From Acidobacteriota bacterium (GTDB lineage: Bacteria > Acidobacteriota > Vicinamibacteria > Vicinamibacterales > UBA8438): a stretch of 34,695 nucleotides of DNA. The notes under the pieces are model-generated. The model searched no databases. It was not told the origin of the DNA and saw nothing but the letters and a program-made list of their open reading frames with translations. The stretch lies in NCBI GenBank assembly GCA_009861545.1, contig VXME01000005.1, positions 45,669-80,363 on the forward strand, read 5' to 3'. Every line of letters begins with the position of its first letter. The stretch's first letter is position 1. The position numbers and the translations under genes are program-made. Below, in pieces: positions 8,833 to 16,797 of this stretch.

Positions 8833-8909
8833 CGGTCGTTCTGCCCGCGATTGTCGAGACGGCCGGAGCCTCGAGTTCCCGGCCGTTTCCGTCTTCACCA
8901 CACGGCCCC

Positions 8910-9252
8910 GACGCTGTACTCGTCGAGTGGATCGGCGTCCCGCTGACAATTGGTCCGCCGGACGATCCGCAGGTGTGGACCCACACCGCCAGCAACCTGA
9001 TCTCGATCCTCCTCATCCTGGCCGTGACCACGTTCTACTCGACCACCGGGGGACTGCGCAGCGTGGTCGCCACCGATGTCCTGCAGCTGGCCGTCATGCT
9101 GGCAGGCACGGCGGCGTTCGCAGCGGTAGTGGTAGCCGAAATCGGCGGCCTCGGTGCCGTTGCCGAGCGGCTCCAGGACCTGTTCGGCGGCGGCGGACCC
9201 GGAGGAATCCGGCCGGAGCAAATACTGGCTTTCACCCTGGGCGTGACGAACG
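8910..9252 (+). pseudogene. Relic of a sodium:solute symporter (SSS family)
   Basis: One frame encodes about 110 residues typical of the middle of an SSS-family transporter: a hydrophobic stretch LISILLILAVTTFYS, then TTGGLRSVVATDVLQLAVML, a second membrane segment (AGTAAFAAVVVAEIGGLG), and ILAFTLG. No start codon with a ribosome site and no flanking transporter domains are present. Full SSS proteins are about 450-600 aa with 11 or more membrane segments, so both ends are missing. The readable similarity stops about 50 bp before the next relic. It probably marks a recombination boundary of the defence island. Confidence 0.65.
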
Positions 9253-9298
9253 TCAACTACGATATGAGGGATCCGATCGCCGGGTCGCGGAACCCGCG

Positions 9299-9462
9299 AT
9301 GACCGCACCCTACGCGCACGACGAGCTCGAAGCGATGCTCACGGACCTGACGACCGACCTGGTCGAACGGAAGGCGAGTTGCGGGACAACGGTCAGGGCG
9401 AGCCGGAGTTCCGCGTCGAACCGACGCGGGTACGCTGCACGGTGAGGGCGCATACCGATTGA
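9299..9462 (+). pseudogene. Relic of a tandem AlbA_2 gene with its middle deleted
   Basis: The ATG at 9299 starts MTAPYAHDELEAMLTDL...DLVERKAS, which aligns with the first 26 or so residues of the intact gene at 9482 (MTAPYRQDELTALMREI...DRVERKRS). From 9379, in another frame, the sequence reads LRDNGQGEPEFRVEPTRV, which matches the C-terminus of the same gene (LQDNGNPAPAFDFEPTQV), and it stops at 9460-9462. About 340 codons between the two ends are missing. This is the scar of a duplicate copy, deleted between head and tail, seen directly in the sequence. A short 48-codon ORF (9299-9445) remains but is unlikely to be functional. Confidence 0.75.
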
Positions 9463-9481
9463 CGAGGCGGAGGCTCCAACG

Positions 9482-10675
9482 GTGACCGCACCGTATAGGC
9501 AGGACGAACTCACGGCCCTGATGCGGGAGATCGAATCGGACCGTGTCGAGCGCAAGCGCTCGGCCGCCGACCGTAGCGGCATCCGTCGCAACCTCTGCGC
9601 CTTTGCGAACGATCTCCCTGGCCGCGGGACGCCCGGCATCATCTTTATCGGTGTGGAGGACGACGGCCGTTGCGCGGGGCTGCCAATTGACGACAAGCTC
9701 CTGCGCGACCTCGCCGGCATGAAGGACGACGGGAACATCCTGCCGTTGCCGTCGATCATCGTCGAGCCGCGGCGAATCGACGGGTGCGACGTGGCGGTCG
9801 TCACCGTTCAGCCTTCACGGGACACCCCCGTGCGCTATATGGGTCGGGTGTGGATCAAGGTGGGCCCGACGGTGCGCGAAGCCAGTCCGGAGGAGGAGCA
9901 GCGGCTCGCCGAACGCCGCCGCGGACGGGACCAGCCGTTCGACCTGCGCCGGGGAGCCGCCGACAATATCGACGATCTGGACCTCGATTTCCTGCGCGCC
10001 CATTACTTGCCGAGCGCCATCGCACCCGAGGTGCTGGCGCAGAATCGGCGGTCTTTCGATCGGCAGCTCGATTCTTTGCGGCTGCTGGCCGGCGATCGTC
10101 CGACGTGGGGCGCTCTGCTGGCGTTCGGCCGCGACCCGCAACGCTGGGTTCCCGGCGCCTGGGTGCAGTTCCTCCGCATCGACGGACCGGCGATCACCGA
10201 TCCGATCCGCGATCAGAAGGACCTCACCGGGAGACTCGACGACGTGCTGCGACGACTCGACGAGCTGTTCAGGCTCAACGTCAGCGTGCGCACGGAGGTG
10301 GCCGGCAGACCGCGGGAAGCGCAGCAGCCGGACTATCCGGTCGCCGCCCTGCAGCAGCTCGGGTGGAACGCCGTGATGCACCGCAGCTACGAGGAAACGC
10401 ACGCGCCGACCCGGGTCTACTGGTACGCCGATCGTATCGAAATCACGAGTCCCGGCGGGTTGTATGGCCGCGTGACGTCCGAGAACTTCGGCAAGGGTGC
10501 GACCGACTATCGCAATCCCCTCGTGGCGGAGACGATGCACCACCTCGGTTTCGGCCAGCGCTTCGGCCTCGGGGTGCCGCTGGCGAACGCTGCACTGCAA
10601 GACAACGGAAATCCGGCGCCGGCGTTCGACTTCGAGCCGACGCAGGTCTCGGTCACCTTGAGGCCGGCCGGATGA
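9482..10675 (+). CDS. AlbA_2-domain ATP-binding protein (GHKL-type C-terminal half)
   Basis: This 397-aa protein is of the type annotated as RNA-binding or ATP-dependent RecG-like putative transcriptional regulators. The N-terminus is an AlbA_2 (Schlafen-related) domain: VERKRS, NLCAFANDLPGRGTPGIIFIGVEDDG and VRYMGRVWIKVGPT (to about residue 135). The C-terminal half resembles the GHKL/HATPase_c_4 part of such proteins, with an N-box-like WNAVMHRSYE and IEITSPGGLYGRVT. The GTG start is chosen for its GGAGG 8 bases upstream and for the match with the relic's start. Its stop overlaps the start of parA (ATGA), implying translational coupling and a joint function. The AlbA_2 domain suggests nucleic-acid contact; the real substrate is unknown. 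It is not a RecG helicase, as no helicase motifs are present. Confidence 0.8.
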   Translation: MTAPYRQDELTALMREIESDRVERKRSAADRSGIRRNLCAFANDLPGRGTPGIIFIGVEDDGRCAGLPIDDKLLRDLAGMKDDGNILPLPSIIVEPRRIDGCDVAVVTVQPSRDTPVRYMGRVWIKVGPTVREASPEEEQRLAERRRGRDQPFDLRRGAADNIDDLDLDFLRAHYLPSAIAPEVLAQNRRSFDRQLDSLRLLAGDRPTWGALLAFGRDPQRWVPGAWVQFLRIDGPAITDPIRDQKDLTGRLDDVLRRLDELFRLNVSVRTEVAGRPREAQQPDYPVAALQQLGWNAVMHRSYEETHAPTRVYWYADRIEITSPGGLYGRVTSENFGKGATDYRNPLVAETMHHLGFGQRFGLGVPLANAALQDNGNPAPAFDFEPTQVSVTLRPAG

Positions 10676-11718
10676 AGACCGTCGCCTTCTTCAACAACAA
10701 GGGCGGTGTCGGCAAGACGTCGCTCGTGTATCACCTGGCCTGGCTGTTCGCCGACCTCGGTGTGAACGTCGTGGCCGCGGATCTCGATCCGCAGGCAAAC
10801 CTGACGAGCATGTTCCTCGACGACAGCCGATTGGAAGCCCTGTGGACCGAAGGCGACGGGAGAAGGACAGTGTACGGAGCGATACAGCCGCTGCTCGAAG
10901 GCAGCGGGGACGTGACGGCGCCCCACGTGGAACATCCGACCCCCGGGCTGGGGCTGGTGATCGGCGACCTCGCGTTGTCGGCCGCGGAAGACGAGCTCTC
11001 CAGCCAATGGCCGGACTGCCTGGACCGAAAGCCGCGCGCGTTCCGGGTGCTGTCGGCTCTGTGGCGCGTGCTGCGGATGGCCGCGGAGCAGACCGCGGCC
11101 GATCTGGTTCTGGTGGACGTCGGCCCGAACCTCGGCGCGTTCAACCGCGCCGCGCTGGTCGCCGCGGACGACGTCGTGGTTCCGTTGGCGTCGGATCTCT
11201 ACTCGCTGCAGGGCCTGCGCAACCTCGGCCCGACGCTGCGGCGGTGGCGAGACGAGTGGACCGAACGGCGGGAGCGCAATCCGGTGGCCGCTCTGGATGT
11301 GCCCGCGGGGACGATGCGCCCGATCGGATACGTCGTCATGCAACACGCCGTGCGTCTCGATCGGCCCGTGAAGGCGTACGCGCGCTGGATGGCGCGCATT
11401 CCGGGCGTGTACGCGGAATCCGTCATGGGTGAATTCGACCAGCCCGATCGCACCATCGACGCCGATCCCAATTGTCTCGCCACACTGAAGCACTTCCGCA
11501 GCCTGATGCCCCTGGCCCAGGAGGCGCGCAAGCCGATGTTCAAGCTGAAACCGGCCGACGGCGCCATCGGCGGCCACGCCAACGCCGTCGCGGATTGCCG
11601 GGCCGATTTCCTCTTCCTCGCTTGCGCGGTCGCGGAGCGCACGGGAATCTCGCTCGGGAAACGCGCCGCCGCACCGCGCCGCGGACAGACCGGGATCGGG
11701 AAAGCCGATTCCGCCTGA
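10672..11718 (+). CDS. ParA-family ATPase coupled to the AlbA_2 gene
   Basis: This 348-aa protein has the deviant Walker A of the ParA/MinD/Soj family (KGGVGKT, residues 10-16), the A'/switch region ADLDPQANLTSMF, a Walker B-like LVLVDVGPNLG, and ASDLYSLQGLRNLGPTLRRW. It should form ATP-dependent dimers, but no ParB and no parS-like sites lie next to it, so ordinary plasmid or chromosome partition is unlikely. It overlaps the AlbA_2/GHKL gene by 4 bp, so the pair are probably one module with two nucleotide-binding proteins. The tail after about residue 320 is basic (KRAAAPRRGQ) and might bind nucleic acid. It is followed by an inverted repeat that could be its terminator. Confidence 0.85.
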   Translation: MKTVAFFNNKGGVGKTSLVYHLAWLFADLGVNVVAADLDPQANLTSMFLDDSRLEALWTEGDGRRTVYGAIQPLLEGSGDVTAPHVEHPTPGLGLVIGDLALSAAEDELSSQWPDCLDRKPRAFRVLSALWRVLRMAAEQTAADLVLVDVGPNLGAFNRAALVAADDVVVPLASDLYSLQGLRNLGPTLRRWRDEWTERRERNPVAALDVPAGTMRPIGYVVMQHAVRLDRPVKAYARWMARIPGVYAESVMGEFDQPDRTIDADPNCLATLKHFRSLMPLAQEARKPMFKLKPADGAIGGHANAVADCRADFLFLACAVAERTGISLGKRAAAPRRGQTGIGKADSA

Positions 11719-11724
11719 TTCCAG

Positions 11725-11773
11725 GAGCTTGCGCCGCAGAACGCAGCGACGCGGAGTTCCGAGACGCAAGCTC
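11725..11773 (+). terminator. Inverted repeat after parA, possible terminator
   Basis: Nine-base arms GAGCTTGCG (11725-11733) and CGCAAGCTC (11765-11773) are perfectly complementary, and an inner stem (CCGC 11734-11737, GCGG 11751-11754) extends the fold. It starts 6 bp after the parA stop. No T-tract follows, so the terminator role is a guess from position. The rest of the gap to the sirtuin gene (to 11905) shows no gene. Confidence 0.4.
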
Positions 11774-11905
11774 ATGGTGAGGATGGGACGGGCCGAACTC
11801 CGAGCCTGCGAGGCGTTTCGGGGAGCGAGAACCCCACATCTCGAGCGCGTCGGGAATGCATGGCCGTGGCGGGCGCGGCACCGCGTCGCGTATAGGATCC
11901 CCGGC

Positions 11906-12652
11906 ATGGAAGTGCGGGCGGTCAGGAAGCTGGTCTCGGCGGCCTCGCGTATCGTCGGCTTCACCGGCGCCGGCATCTCCACCGAGTCGGGCGTGCCCGA
12001 CTTCCGGAGCCCGAACGGGGTGTGGGCCCAGAACCGGATCGTCGACTTCCAGGAGTTCGTGTCCAGCGAGGCGGGGCGCATCGAATACTGGCGGCAGAAG
12101 GCCCTCGCCTGGCCCGCGATGCGCGACGCGCAGCCGAACGCCGGGCACTATGCCTTCGTCGAGCTCCACGAGCAGGGCCGGCTCGACGCGCTGATCACGC
12201 AGAACATCGAGCGCCTCCACCAGCGATCGGGCCTGCCCGCCGACAAGGTGCTGGAGCTGCACGGCACGACGACCGAGGCGGTCTGCCTCGCCTGCGGCGA
12301 CCGGATCACGTCGGACGAGGCGTGCCGGCGCATCGAGGAGGGCGAGAAGGCGCCGCGCTGCCGAAAATGCGGCGGGTTTCTCAAGCCGGCCACGATCTCG
12401 TTCGGGCAGGCGATGCCGCGCGACGTCATGGTGCGGGCCCAGGTCGCGGCCGAGACGTGCGACCTGATGATCGCGGTCGGCTCCTCGCTGGTCGTCGAGC
12501 CGGCCGCGTCACTCCCGCGGGTGGCCCGACAGGCGGGCGCGCGGCTGATTATCGTCAACCGCGACCCGACCCCGCTCGACGGCATCGCGGACGCGGTGGT
12601 GCACGGCGAGATAGGCACCGTGCTGCCCGAGCTGGTGCGCCGGGAAGGGTGA
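11906..12652 (+). CDS. Sir2-family NAD-dependent protein deacylase (CobB-like)
   Basis: This 248-aa protein is a full-length sirtuin with the NAD-binding GFTGAGISTESGVPDFRS (residues 18-35), TQNIERLHQRSG, the catalytic His in LELHGT, a four-Cys zinc site (CLACG and CRKCG), ISFGQAMP, and VGSSLVVEPAASLP. It should remove acyl groups from protein lysines using NAD, with nicotinamide and O-acyl-ADP-ribose as products. Size and zinc ribbon match housekeeping CobB-type enzymes and not the long Sir2 proteins of Thoeris or pAgo defence systems. The ATG at 11906 is preceded by AGGAT and starts just before the Rossmann motif. It sits between two AlbA_2 modules, 45 bp before mutM. A defence role is possible but not indicated by its sequence. 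Confidence 0.88.
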   Translation: MEVRAVRKLVSAASRIVGFTGAGISTESGVPDFRSPNGVWAQNRIVDFQEFVSSEAGRIEYWRQKALAWPAMRDAQPNAGHYAFVELHEQGRLDALITQNIERLHQRSGLPADKVLELHGTTTEAVCLACGDRITSDEACRRIEEGEKAPRCRKCGGFLKPATISFGQAMPRDVMVRAQVAAETCDLMIAVGSSLVVEPAASLPRVARQAGARLIIVNRDPTPLDGIADAVVHGEIGTVLPELVRREG

Positions 12653-12697
12653 CCCGCCGGCCGCGCCGCGCCGCGGACCTACTGCCGGAAACCGCCG

Positions 12698-13504
12698 ATG
12701 CCCGAGCTCCCGGAAGTCGAGACGGTGCGGCGCACGCTGGCTCCCGTCGTCGAAGGGCGGGCCATCGCGCTGGCATCTTTCGCCTGGCCGCGCACTTGCG
12801 TCGGCGACCCGCGCGTGACTGCGGCGCGTCTGACCGGCCAGCGCATCGAGCGGCTCGAGCGCTACGGGAAGTACCTCCTGCTTCACTTGCGCAGGCAGAG
12901 CCAGGCGTCGATGCTGGTGATTCACCTGCGGATGACCGGCAACCTGCTCGTGAACGGTGCGGCGGACGAGTACACCCGGGCGAGCATGACCCTGGACGAC
13001 GGCACCGCGGTCGTCTTCCGGGACACGCGCAAGTTCGGGCGCTGGGAGTGGTCCAAGCGACTGCCGGCGCGCCTGTCCGCGCTGGGTCCGGAACCGCTCG
13101 AGATCGGACGTGACGAGTTCGCGGTTCGGCTGCGGTCGCGCAAGGCGCGGCTCAAGGCGCTGCTGCTCGACCAGGAGTTCCTGCGCGGCCTGGGCAACAT
13201 CTACGCCGACGAAGCGCTGTTCCGGGCCCGCCTACACCCGCTCCGCAGCGCGCACAACCTCGGGCCGCGCAAGGCTCGGGACCTGCACGGGGCGATACAG
13301 GCCGTGCTGCGCGACGCCATCGACGCCGGCGGCACCAGCATCCGCGACTACCGCGACAGCCGCGGCGCGCAGGGCGGCTTCCAGAAGCAGATCCGGATCT
13401 ACGGCAGGGACGGCGAGCCGTGCATCAGTTGCGGGACGCGCGTGCGCCGGATCCTCGTTGCACAACGGAGCACGCACTTCTGTCCGCGATGCCAGCGGCG
13501 GTGA
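12698..13504 (+). CDS. mutM: Formamidopyrimidine-DNA glycosylase (Fpg/MutM)
   Basis: This is a DNA repair enzyme that removes 8-oxoguanine and formamidopyrimidines and cuts the abasic site. The 268-aa length is normal. The N-terminus MPELPEVE gives the catalytic Pro2 and Glu3 after Met removal, the conserved Lys lies in RYGKYLLL, and QEFLRGLGNIYADEALF is the H2TH region. The C-terminal zinc finger is complete (CISCG and CPRCQ). The gene lies 45 bp after the sirtuin gene and may share its transcript. It looks like an ordinary chromosomal repair gene caught between accessory modules. Confidence 0.93.
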   Translation: MPELPEVETVRRTLAPVVEGRAIALASFAWPRTCVGDPRVTAARLTGQRIERLERYGKYLLLHLRRQSQASMLVIHLRMTGNLLVNGAADEYTRASMTLDDGTAVVFRDTRKFGRWEWSKRLPARLSALGPEPLEIGRDEFAVRLRSRKARLKALLLDQEFLRGLGNIYADEALFRARLHPLRSAHNLGPRKARDLHGAIQAVLRDAIDAGGTSIRDYRDSRGAQGGFQKQIRIYGRDGEPCISCGTRVRRILVAQRSTHFCPRCQRR

Positions 13505-13666
13505 CGGTGATCGCGAGAGAGACGGATTACGTGACCCGGGCTATTTCCGATACGCGGGTTGGATGCCGGAAAGGGTCCGGAAGGTCCGTTCGGTCGCGCC
13601 AGACAAGTCATCCACTATGCTGACCGTGATGCGGTGGACGTTGACCGGAAACGGAGACGCCGGGCC

Positions 13667-14905
13667 ATGACCGGCTACGGAGATCTGGCACGGCGCATCC
13701 GTCTGGGTGAGGACTCGGTGCTCGAACTCAAGCAGGTGACGGTGTCGGGGTCGCGGGTGACCGCGCCGCGCCGGAACGACGTCGCCGACGAGCTGGGAGC
13801 GTTCGCCAACGGGCGAGGCGGCGAGCTGGTGCTCGGCGTGGACGACGCGACGCGACGGGTCACCGGAATCCCGCTCGACGCCCTGGACGTCGTGGAGACC
13901 TGGGTCCGCGAGATCTGCAATGACACGCTGAAGCCACCTCTGGACGCCACGATCCGCAAGGTGGAGCTGCCCACACCGGCCGGCGACCTGGCGCCCGTCC
14001 TCCTGGTCGCGGTCGAGCGCAGCCTCTTCGTGCACAAGAGCCCCGGCGGCTATTTCCGCAGACTCGGCAGCTCGAAACGAGAGCTGGCCCCGGATCTGTT
14101 GGCACGCTTGTTCCAGGAACGCAGCCAGAGCCGGATGATCCGGTTCGACGAATCCGCCGTCCCGGGCACCGTGCCGGGGGACCTGGACTATGCGCTGACA
14201 CGCCGGTTCCTGCGGGACGACGGGGTGGAGGAGGACGCCTCCGAGACCACGGCGCGCAAGCTGCGTCTCATTGCACACGCCGACGGCACGCCGAGACTAA
14301 CGCTCGCCGGGGTCCTGCTCTGCACGCGCGAGCCGCAGCGCTGGCTGCCTCACGCATACGTACAGGCGGTCAGCTACGCCAGCGAACGTACCGACGTCGA
14401 GTACCAGACGGACGCGCGCGACATCGGCGGTCCGCTCGACGAGCAGGTCGCCGAGGCCCTGCACTTCGTGCGAAGGAACATGTTGGTGCGGGCCACGAAG
14501 GCGACTGCCCGAACGGAACACCCGCAGTTCAGCGACCGGGCGGTCTTCGAGGCGCTCGTCAATGCCGTGGCGCATCGCGACTATTCGATCGCGGGCGCGA
14601 GGATACGCCTGCACCTGTTCGGGGACCGCCTGGAGCTCTACGTCCCCGGGGCGTTGGCGAATTCACTGACGCTCGACAGCCTGCACTTGCGCCAGGCGAG
14701 CCGCAACGAGTTGATCGTTTCGCTGCTGGCCCGCTGTCCGGCGCCCACGGGTGTCGGCCGGATGCACATGATGGACCGGCGGGGTGACGGGGTACCGATT
14801 ATCCGCAAGGAAAGCCGGGAGCTGTCAGGACGCCTGCCGGAGTACACCCTGATCGATGAGAGCGAGCTCCGTCTCGTCGTTCGGGCGGCGACTGCAGACG
14901 GGTGA
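13667..14905 (+). CDS. Second AlbA_2-domain ATP-binding protein, first gene of a four-gene operon
   Basis: This 412-aa protein starts at the ATG at 13667, just before the AlbA_2 domain (DSVLELKQVT, then ELGAFANGRGGELVLGVDD, residues about 20-65, and FVHKSPGGYFRRLGSSKREL). The C-terminal half has GHKL/HATPase_c_4-like features: VFEALVNAVAHRDYS (N-box-like), RLELYVPGAL, and MMDRRGDGVPIIRKES. It is a distant relative of the gene at 9482 and differs in length and in most positions. The next ORF can start inside its stop (GTGA) and the following genes are 9 bp away or overlapping, so it heads a tight operon with the dual-OB-like and DUF488 proteins. A role in nucleic-acid sensing or transcriptional control is an inference from the domain. 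The 162 bp upstream (13505-13666) hold no gene and should carry the operon promoter. Confidence 0.8.
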   Translation: MTGYGDLARRIRLGEDSVLELKQVTVSGSRVTAPRRNDVADELGAFANGRGGELVLGVDDATRRVTGIPLDALDVVETWVREICNDTLKPPLDATIRKVELPTPAGDLAPVLLVAVERSLFVHKSPGGYFRRLGSSKRELAPDLLARLFQERSQSRMIRFDESAVPGTVPGDLDYALTRRFLRDDGVEEDASETTARKLRLIAHADGTPRLTLAGVLLCTREPQRWLPHAYVQAVSYASERTDVEYQTDARDIGGPLDEQVAEALHFVRRNMLVRATKATARTEHPQFSDRAVFEALVNAVAHRDYSIAGARIRLHLFGDRLELYVPGALANSLTLDSLHLRQASRNELIVSLLARCPAPTGVGRMHMMDRRGDGVPIIRKESRELSGRLPEYTLIDESELRLVVRAATADG

Positions 14906-14928
14906 ACCGTCTCTCGAACACAGCGACG

Positions 14929-15609
14929 ATGCCGAGCACGAAGCGTCTCGTCTGCCTCGCGAACTCCCGCACGCTCCGCGGTCGATGCGTTGCCGGGCGT
15001 GAGTGGAACGGCACGGAAGCCGGCGGCTGGATTCGGCCCGTCAGCGCCCGCGACGGCGGGGAGGTATCGGAGTACGAGCGCCAGTACGCGGACGGCAGCG
15101 ATCCGCGGGTTCTCGACGTGATCGACGTTCCGGTTCTGGAATCACGGCCGAAGGATTATCAGACGGAGAACTGGCTGCTCGATCCGAAGTGCTACTGGGG
15201 GAAAGCGGGCCGCCTGTCGACGTCCGACCTGGCTGTGTTGACGGATCCCGTCGCTCCGCTGTGGATCGACGGCCACAGCACCTACAACGGCCTGAACGAC
15301 AAGGTCCCGCTGACAGTGGCCGGCGCGGTCGCCGGTTCCCTGCGGCTGCTCCGCGTCGACCGGTTGCGGCTCATCGTGTCCCGCCCCGGCGAGGCCTTCG
15401 GCAACGACAAGCGGCGCGTGCAGGGCCGGTTCCGGCACGCAGGCCGCGAGTACGCGCTGTGGGTCACCGATCCCGGCTGGGAACGAACCTATCTGGCGAA
15501 ACTGAACGGCACGTACGACATCGGCGAGTGTTACCTGACAGTCAGCCTGGGCGAACCGTACGGGGACGCGTGCTACAAGCTGATCGCCGCCATCATTCCC
15601 GCAACCTGA
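14929..15609 (+). CDS. Dual-OB-domain-like protein
   Basis: This protein of about 226 aa opens with TKRLVCLANSRTLRGRCVAG, followed by GGWIRPVSARDGGEVSEYER, and has the beta-rich composition of proteins I recall being annotated as a dual OB-containing domain, which would bind nucleic acid. Other conserved-looking parts are ENWLLDPKCYWGKAGRL, VDRLRLIVSRPGEAFG and a C-terminal GECYLTVSLGEPYGDACYKLIAAII. The ATG at 14929 fits the family start; a GTG at 14902, overlapping the previous stop, would add nine residues and give translational coupling. It lies second in the AlbA_2/DUF488 operon, 9 bp before the first DUF488 gene. The family call is from memory of motifs; there is no enzyme motif. Confidence 0.6.
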   Translation: MPSTKRLVCLANSRTLRGRCVAGREWNGTEAGGWIRPVSARDGGEVSEYERQYADGSDPRVLDVIDVPVLESRPKDYQTENWLLDPKCYWGKAGRLSTSDLAVLTDPVAPLWIDGHSTYNGLNDKVPLTVAGAVAGSLRLLRVDRLRLIVSRPGEAFGNDKRRVQGRFRHAGREYALWVTDPGWERTYLAKLNGTYDIGECYLTVSLGEPYGDACYKLIAAIIPAT

Positions 15610-15618
15610 AGCAGGCAA

Positions 15619-16278
15619 ATGCCAGCGACCGGCGGTACCGTGCTGACGATAGGGCACTCCACGCATCCCGTGGAGGCGTTCATCGACCTGCTGCAGCGTC
15701 ATGAGGTTACCGCAGTAGCAGATGTTCGCGCCGCACCCTACAGCCGCTTCAATCCGCAGTTCAACCGCGAAGCGTTGTCGGGCAGTCTCGTCGCGCGCGG
15801 AATCGCGTACGTCTTCCTGGGATCGGAATTGGGTGGTCGCTCGAATGATCCGGCCTGCTACGACAACGGGCGCATCAGCTACATGCGACTCGGCGCGACC
15901 TCCTCCTTCCAAGACGGGCTCGACCGCGTTGCCAAAGGCATGAGCAGGCACCGCATCGCGCTCATGTGCGCCGAGAAAGAACCGCTCGAGTGCCACCGCG
16001 GCCTGCTCGTAGCTCCAGCCCTCCAGGCACGGGGCGTTTCAGTTGCCCATATCGGGCCCGACGGCCGGCTGGAGCTCCATGCCGACGCCATGTTCCGACT
16101 GCTGGCCATGCACGGGATGGAGGACACCAGCGAGGACCACCGGTTGTTCCGGCGCTCCCGGGCAGAGCGGATCGAAGACGCACTCACGCAGCAGGCCCAT
16201 CGATTCGCGCACCGGAAAGAGACACTGGCTGACGATTCCGCGTCGCAAGATAGACGCAACGGTGAGTTGCAGACATGA
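15619..16278 (+). CDS. DUF488 family protein (first copy)
   Basis: This 219-aa protein has all the hallmarks of DUF488: TIGHSTHPVEAFIDLL near the start, VADVRAAPYSRFNPQFNRE, and the Cys-rich CAEKEPLECHRGLLVAPAL (about residues 115-133). The biochemical activity of the family is unknown to me. The conserved DVR, Ser/Arg, and Cys/His positions look like an active site rather than a structural motif. The C-terminus (after about residue 165) is charged and longer than the core. It overlaps the second DUF488 gene by 4 bp (ATGA) and lies 9 bp after the dual-OB-like gene, so the three are very likely co-translated. Confidence 0.85.
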   Translation: MPATGGTVLTIGHSTHPVEAFIDLLQRHEVTAVADVRAAPYSRFNPQFNREALSGSLVARGIAYVFLGSELGGRSNDPACYDNGRISYMRLGATSSFQDGLDRVAKGMSRHRIALMCAEKEPLECHRGLLVAPALQARGVSVAHIGPDGRLELHADAMFRLLAMHGMEDTSEDHRLFRRSRAERIEDALTQQAHRFAHRKETLADDSASQDRRNGELQT

Positions 16279-16712
16279 GGATTTTCACCATCGGCTTTAC
16301 GAAGAAGTCCGCGAACCGGTTCTTCGAACTCTTGCGGACATCGGGCGCACGTCGCGTCGTCGACGTGCGGCTCAACAACGTGTCGCAGCTTGCCGGCTTC
16401 GCCAAGCGAGATGATCTGGCCTACTTTCTCGCCGAAATCTGTGGCATGGACTACGTGCACCTGCCGGTGCTGGCGCCCACGAAGCAGATACTGGACGACT
16501 TCAAGAAGAAAGGTGGCGACTGGAGTACCTATGAATCACGCTTCCTGGACCTGATGCGCGTTCGACGCGTCGAGCAGACGGTCGCCAGGGAAACCATCGC
16601 CGACGGCTGCCTGCTCTGCAGCGAGGACACGCCCGAGCATTGCCATCGCCGGCTCGTCGCGGAGTACCTGAATCGGCACTGGGGCGGACTGCAGGTCACT
16701 CATCTCGGATAG
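16275..16712 (+). CDS. DUF488 family protein (second copy, short form)
   Basis: This 145-aa protein is a divergent DUF488: TIGFTKKSANRFFELL, VVDVRLNNVSQLAGFAKRDDLAYFL, and CSEDTPEHCHRRLVAEYL at the end. It belongs to the shorter subtype with GFxKRDDLxYFL in place of the SRFNPxFN motif of the first copy, so the pair is not a recent duplication. It ends the operon. Its stop is 85 bp from the convergent stop of brxHI, and no clear hairpin terminator is visible in the gap. Confidence 0.83.
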   Translation: MRIFTIGFTKKSANRFFELLRTSGARRVVDVRLNNVSQLAGFAKRDDLAYFLAEICGMDYVHLPVLAPTKQILDDFKKKGGDWSTYESRFLDLMRVRRVEQTVARETIADGCLLCSEDTPEHCHRRLVAEYLNRHWGGLQVTHLG

Positions 16713-16797
16713 GGGACCAACCGGCGGTGCGCGCAACGGTGGCGCGAGAGATTGCTCACGCGAGCACCCCTGTCGGTCTCGGCTTCAGACTGCCCTG

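Noticed and set aside
4201-8949. Very long (1,582-codon) open frame on the minus strand opposite the secreted-protein and DUF5916 genes, and a 1,032-codon plus-strand frame at 4689-7787
   Set aside because: Both are rich in Arg, Ala, Gly and Pro with no domain, start context or fold-like pattern. They are by-products of strong GC bias, which removes stop codons in the shadow frames of real genes.
9482-10675. RecG helicase
   Set aside because: Such proteins are often labelled RecG-like, but no helicase motifs are present; only the AlbA_2 and GHKL-type parts are.
11906-12652. Thoeris, DSR or pAgo-type Sir2 effector
   Set aside because: The protein is short, has a zinc ribbon and the classic CobB layout, and no partner genes of these systems are adjacent.
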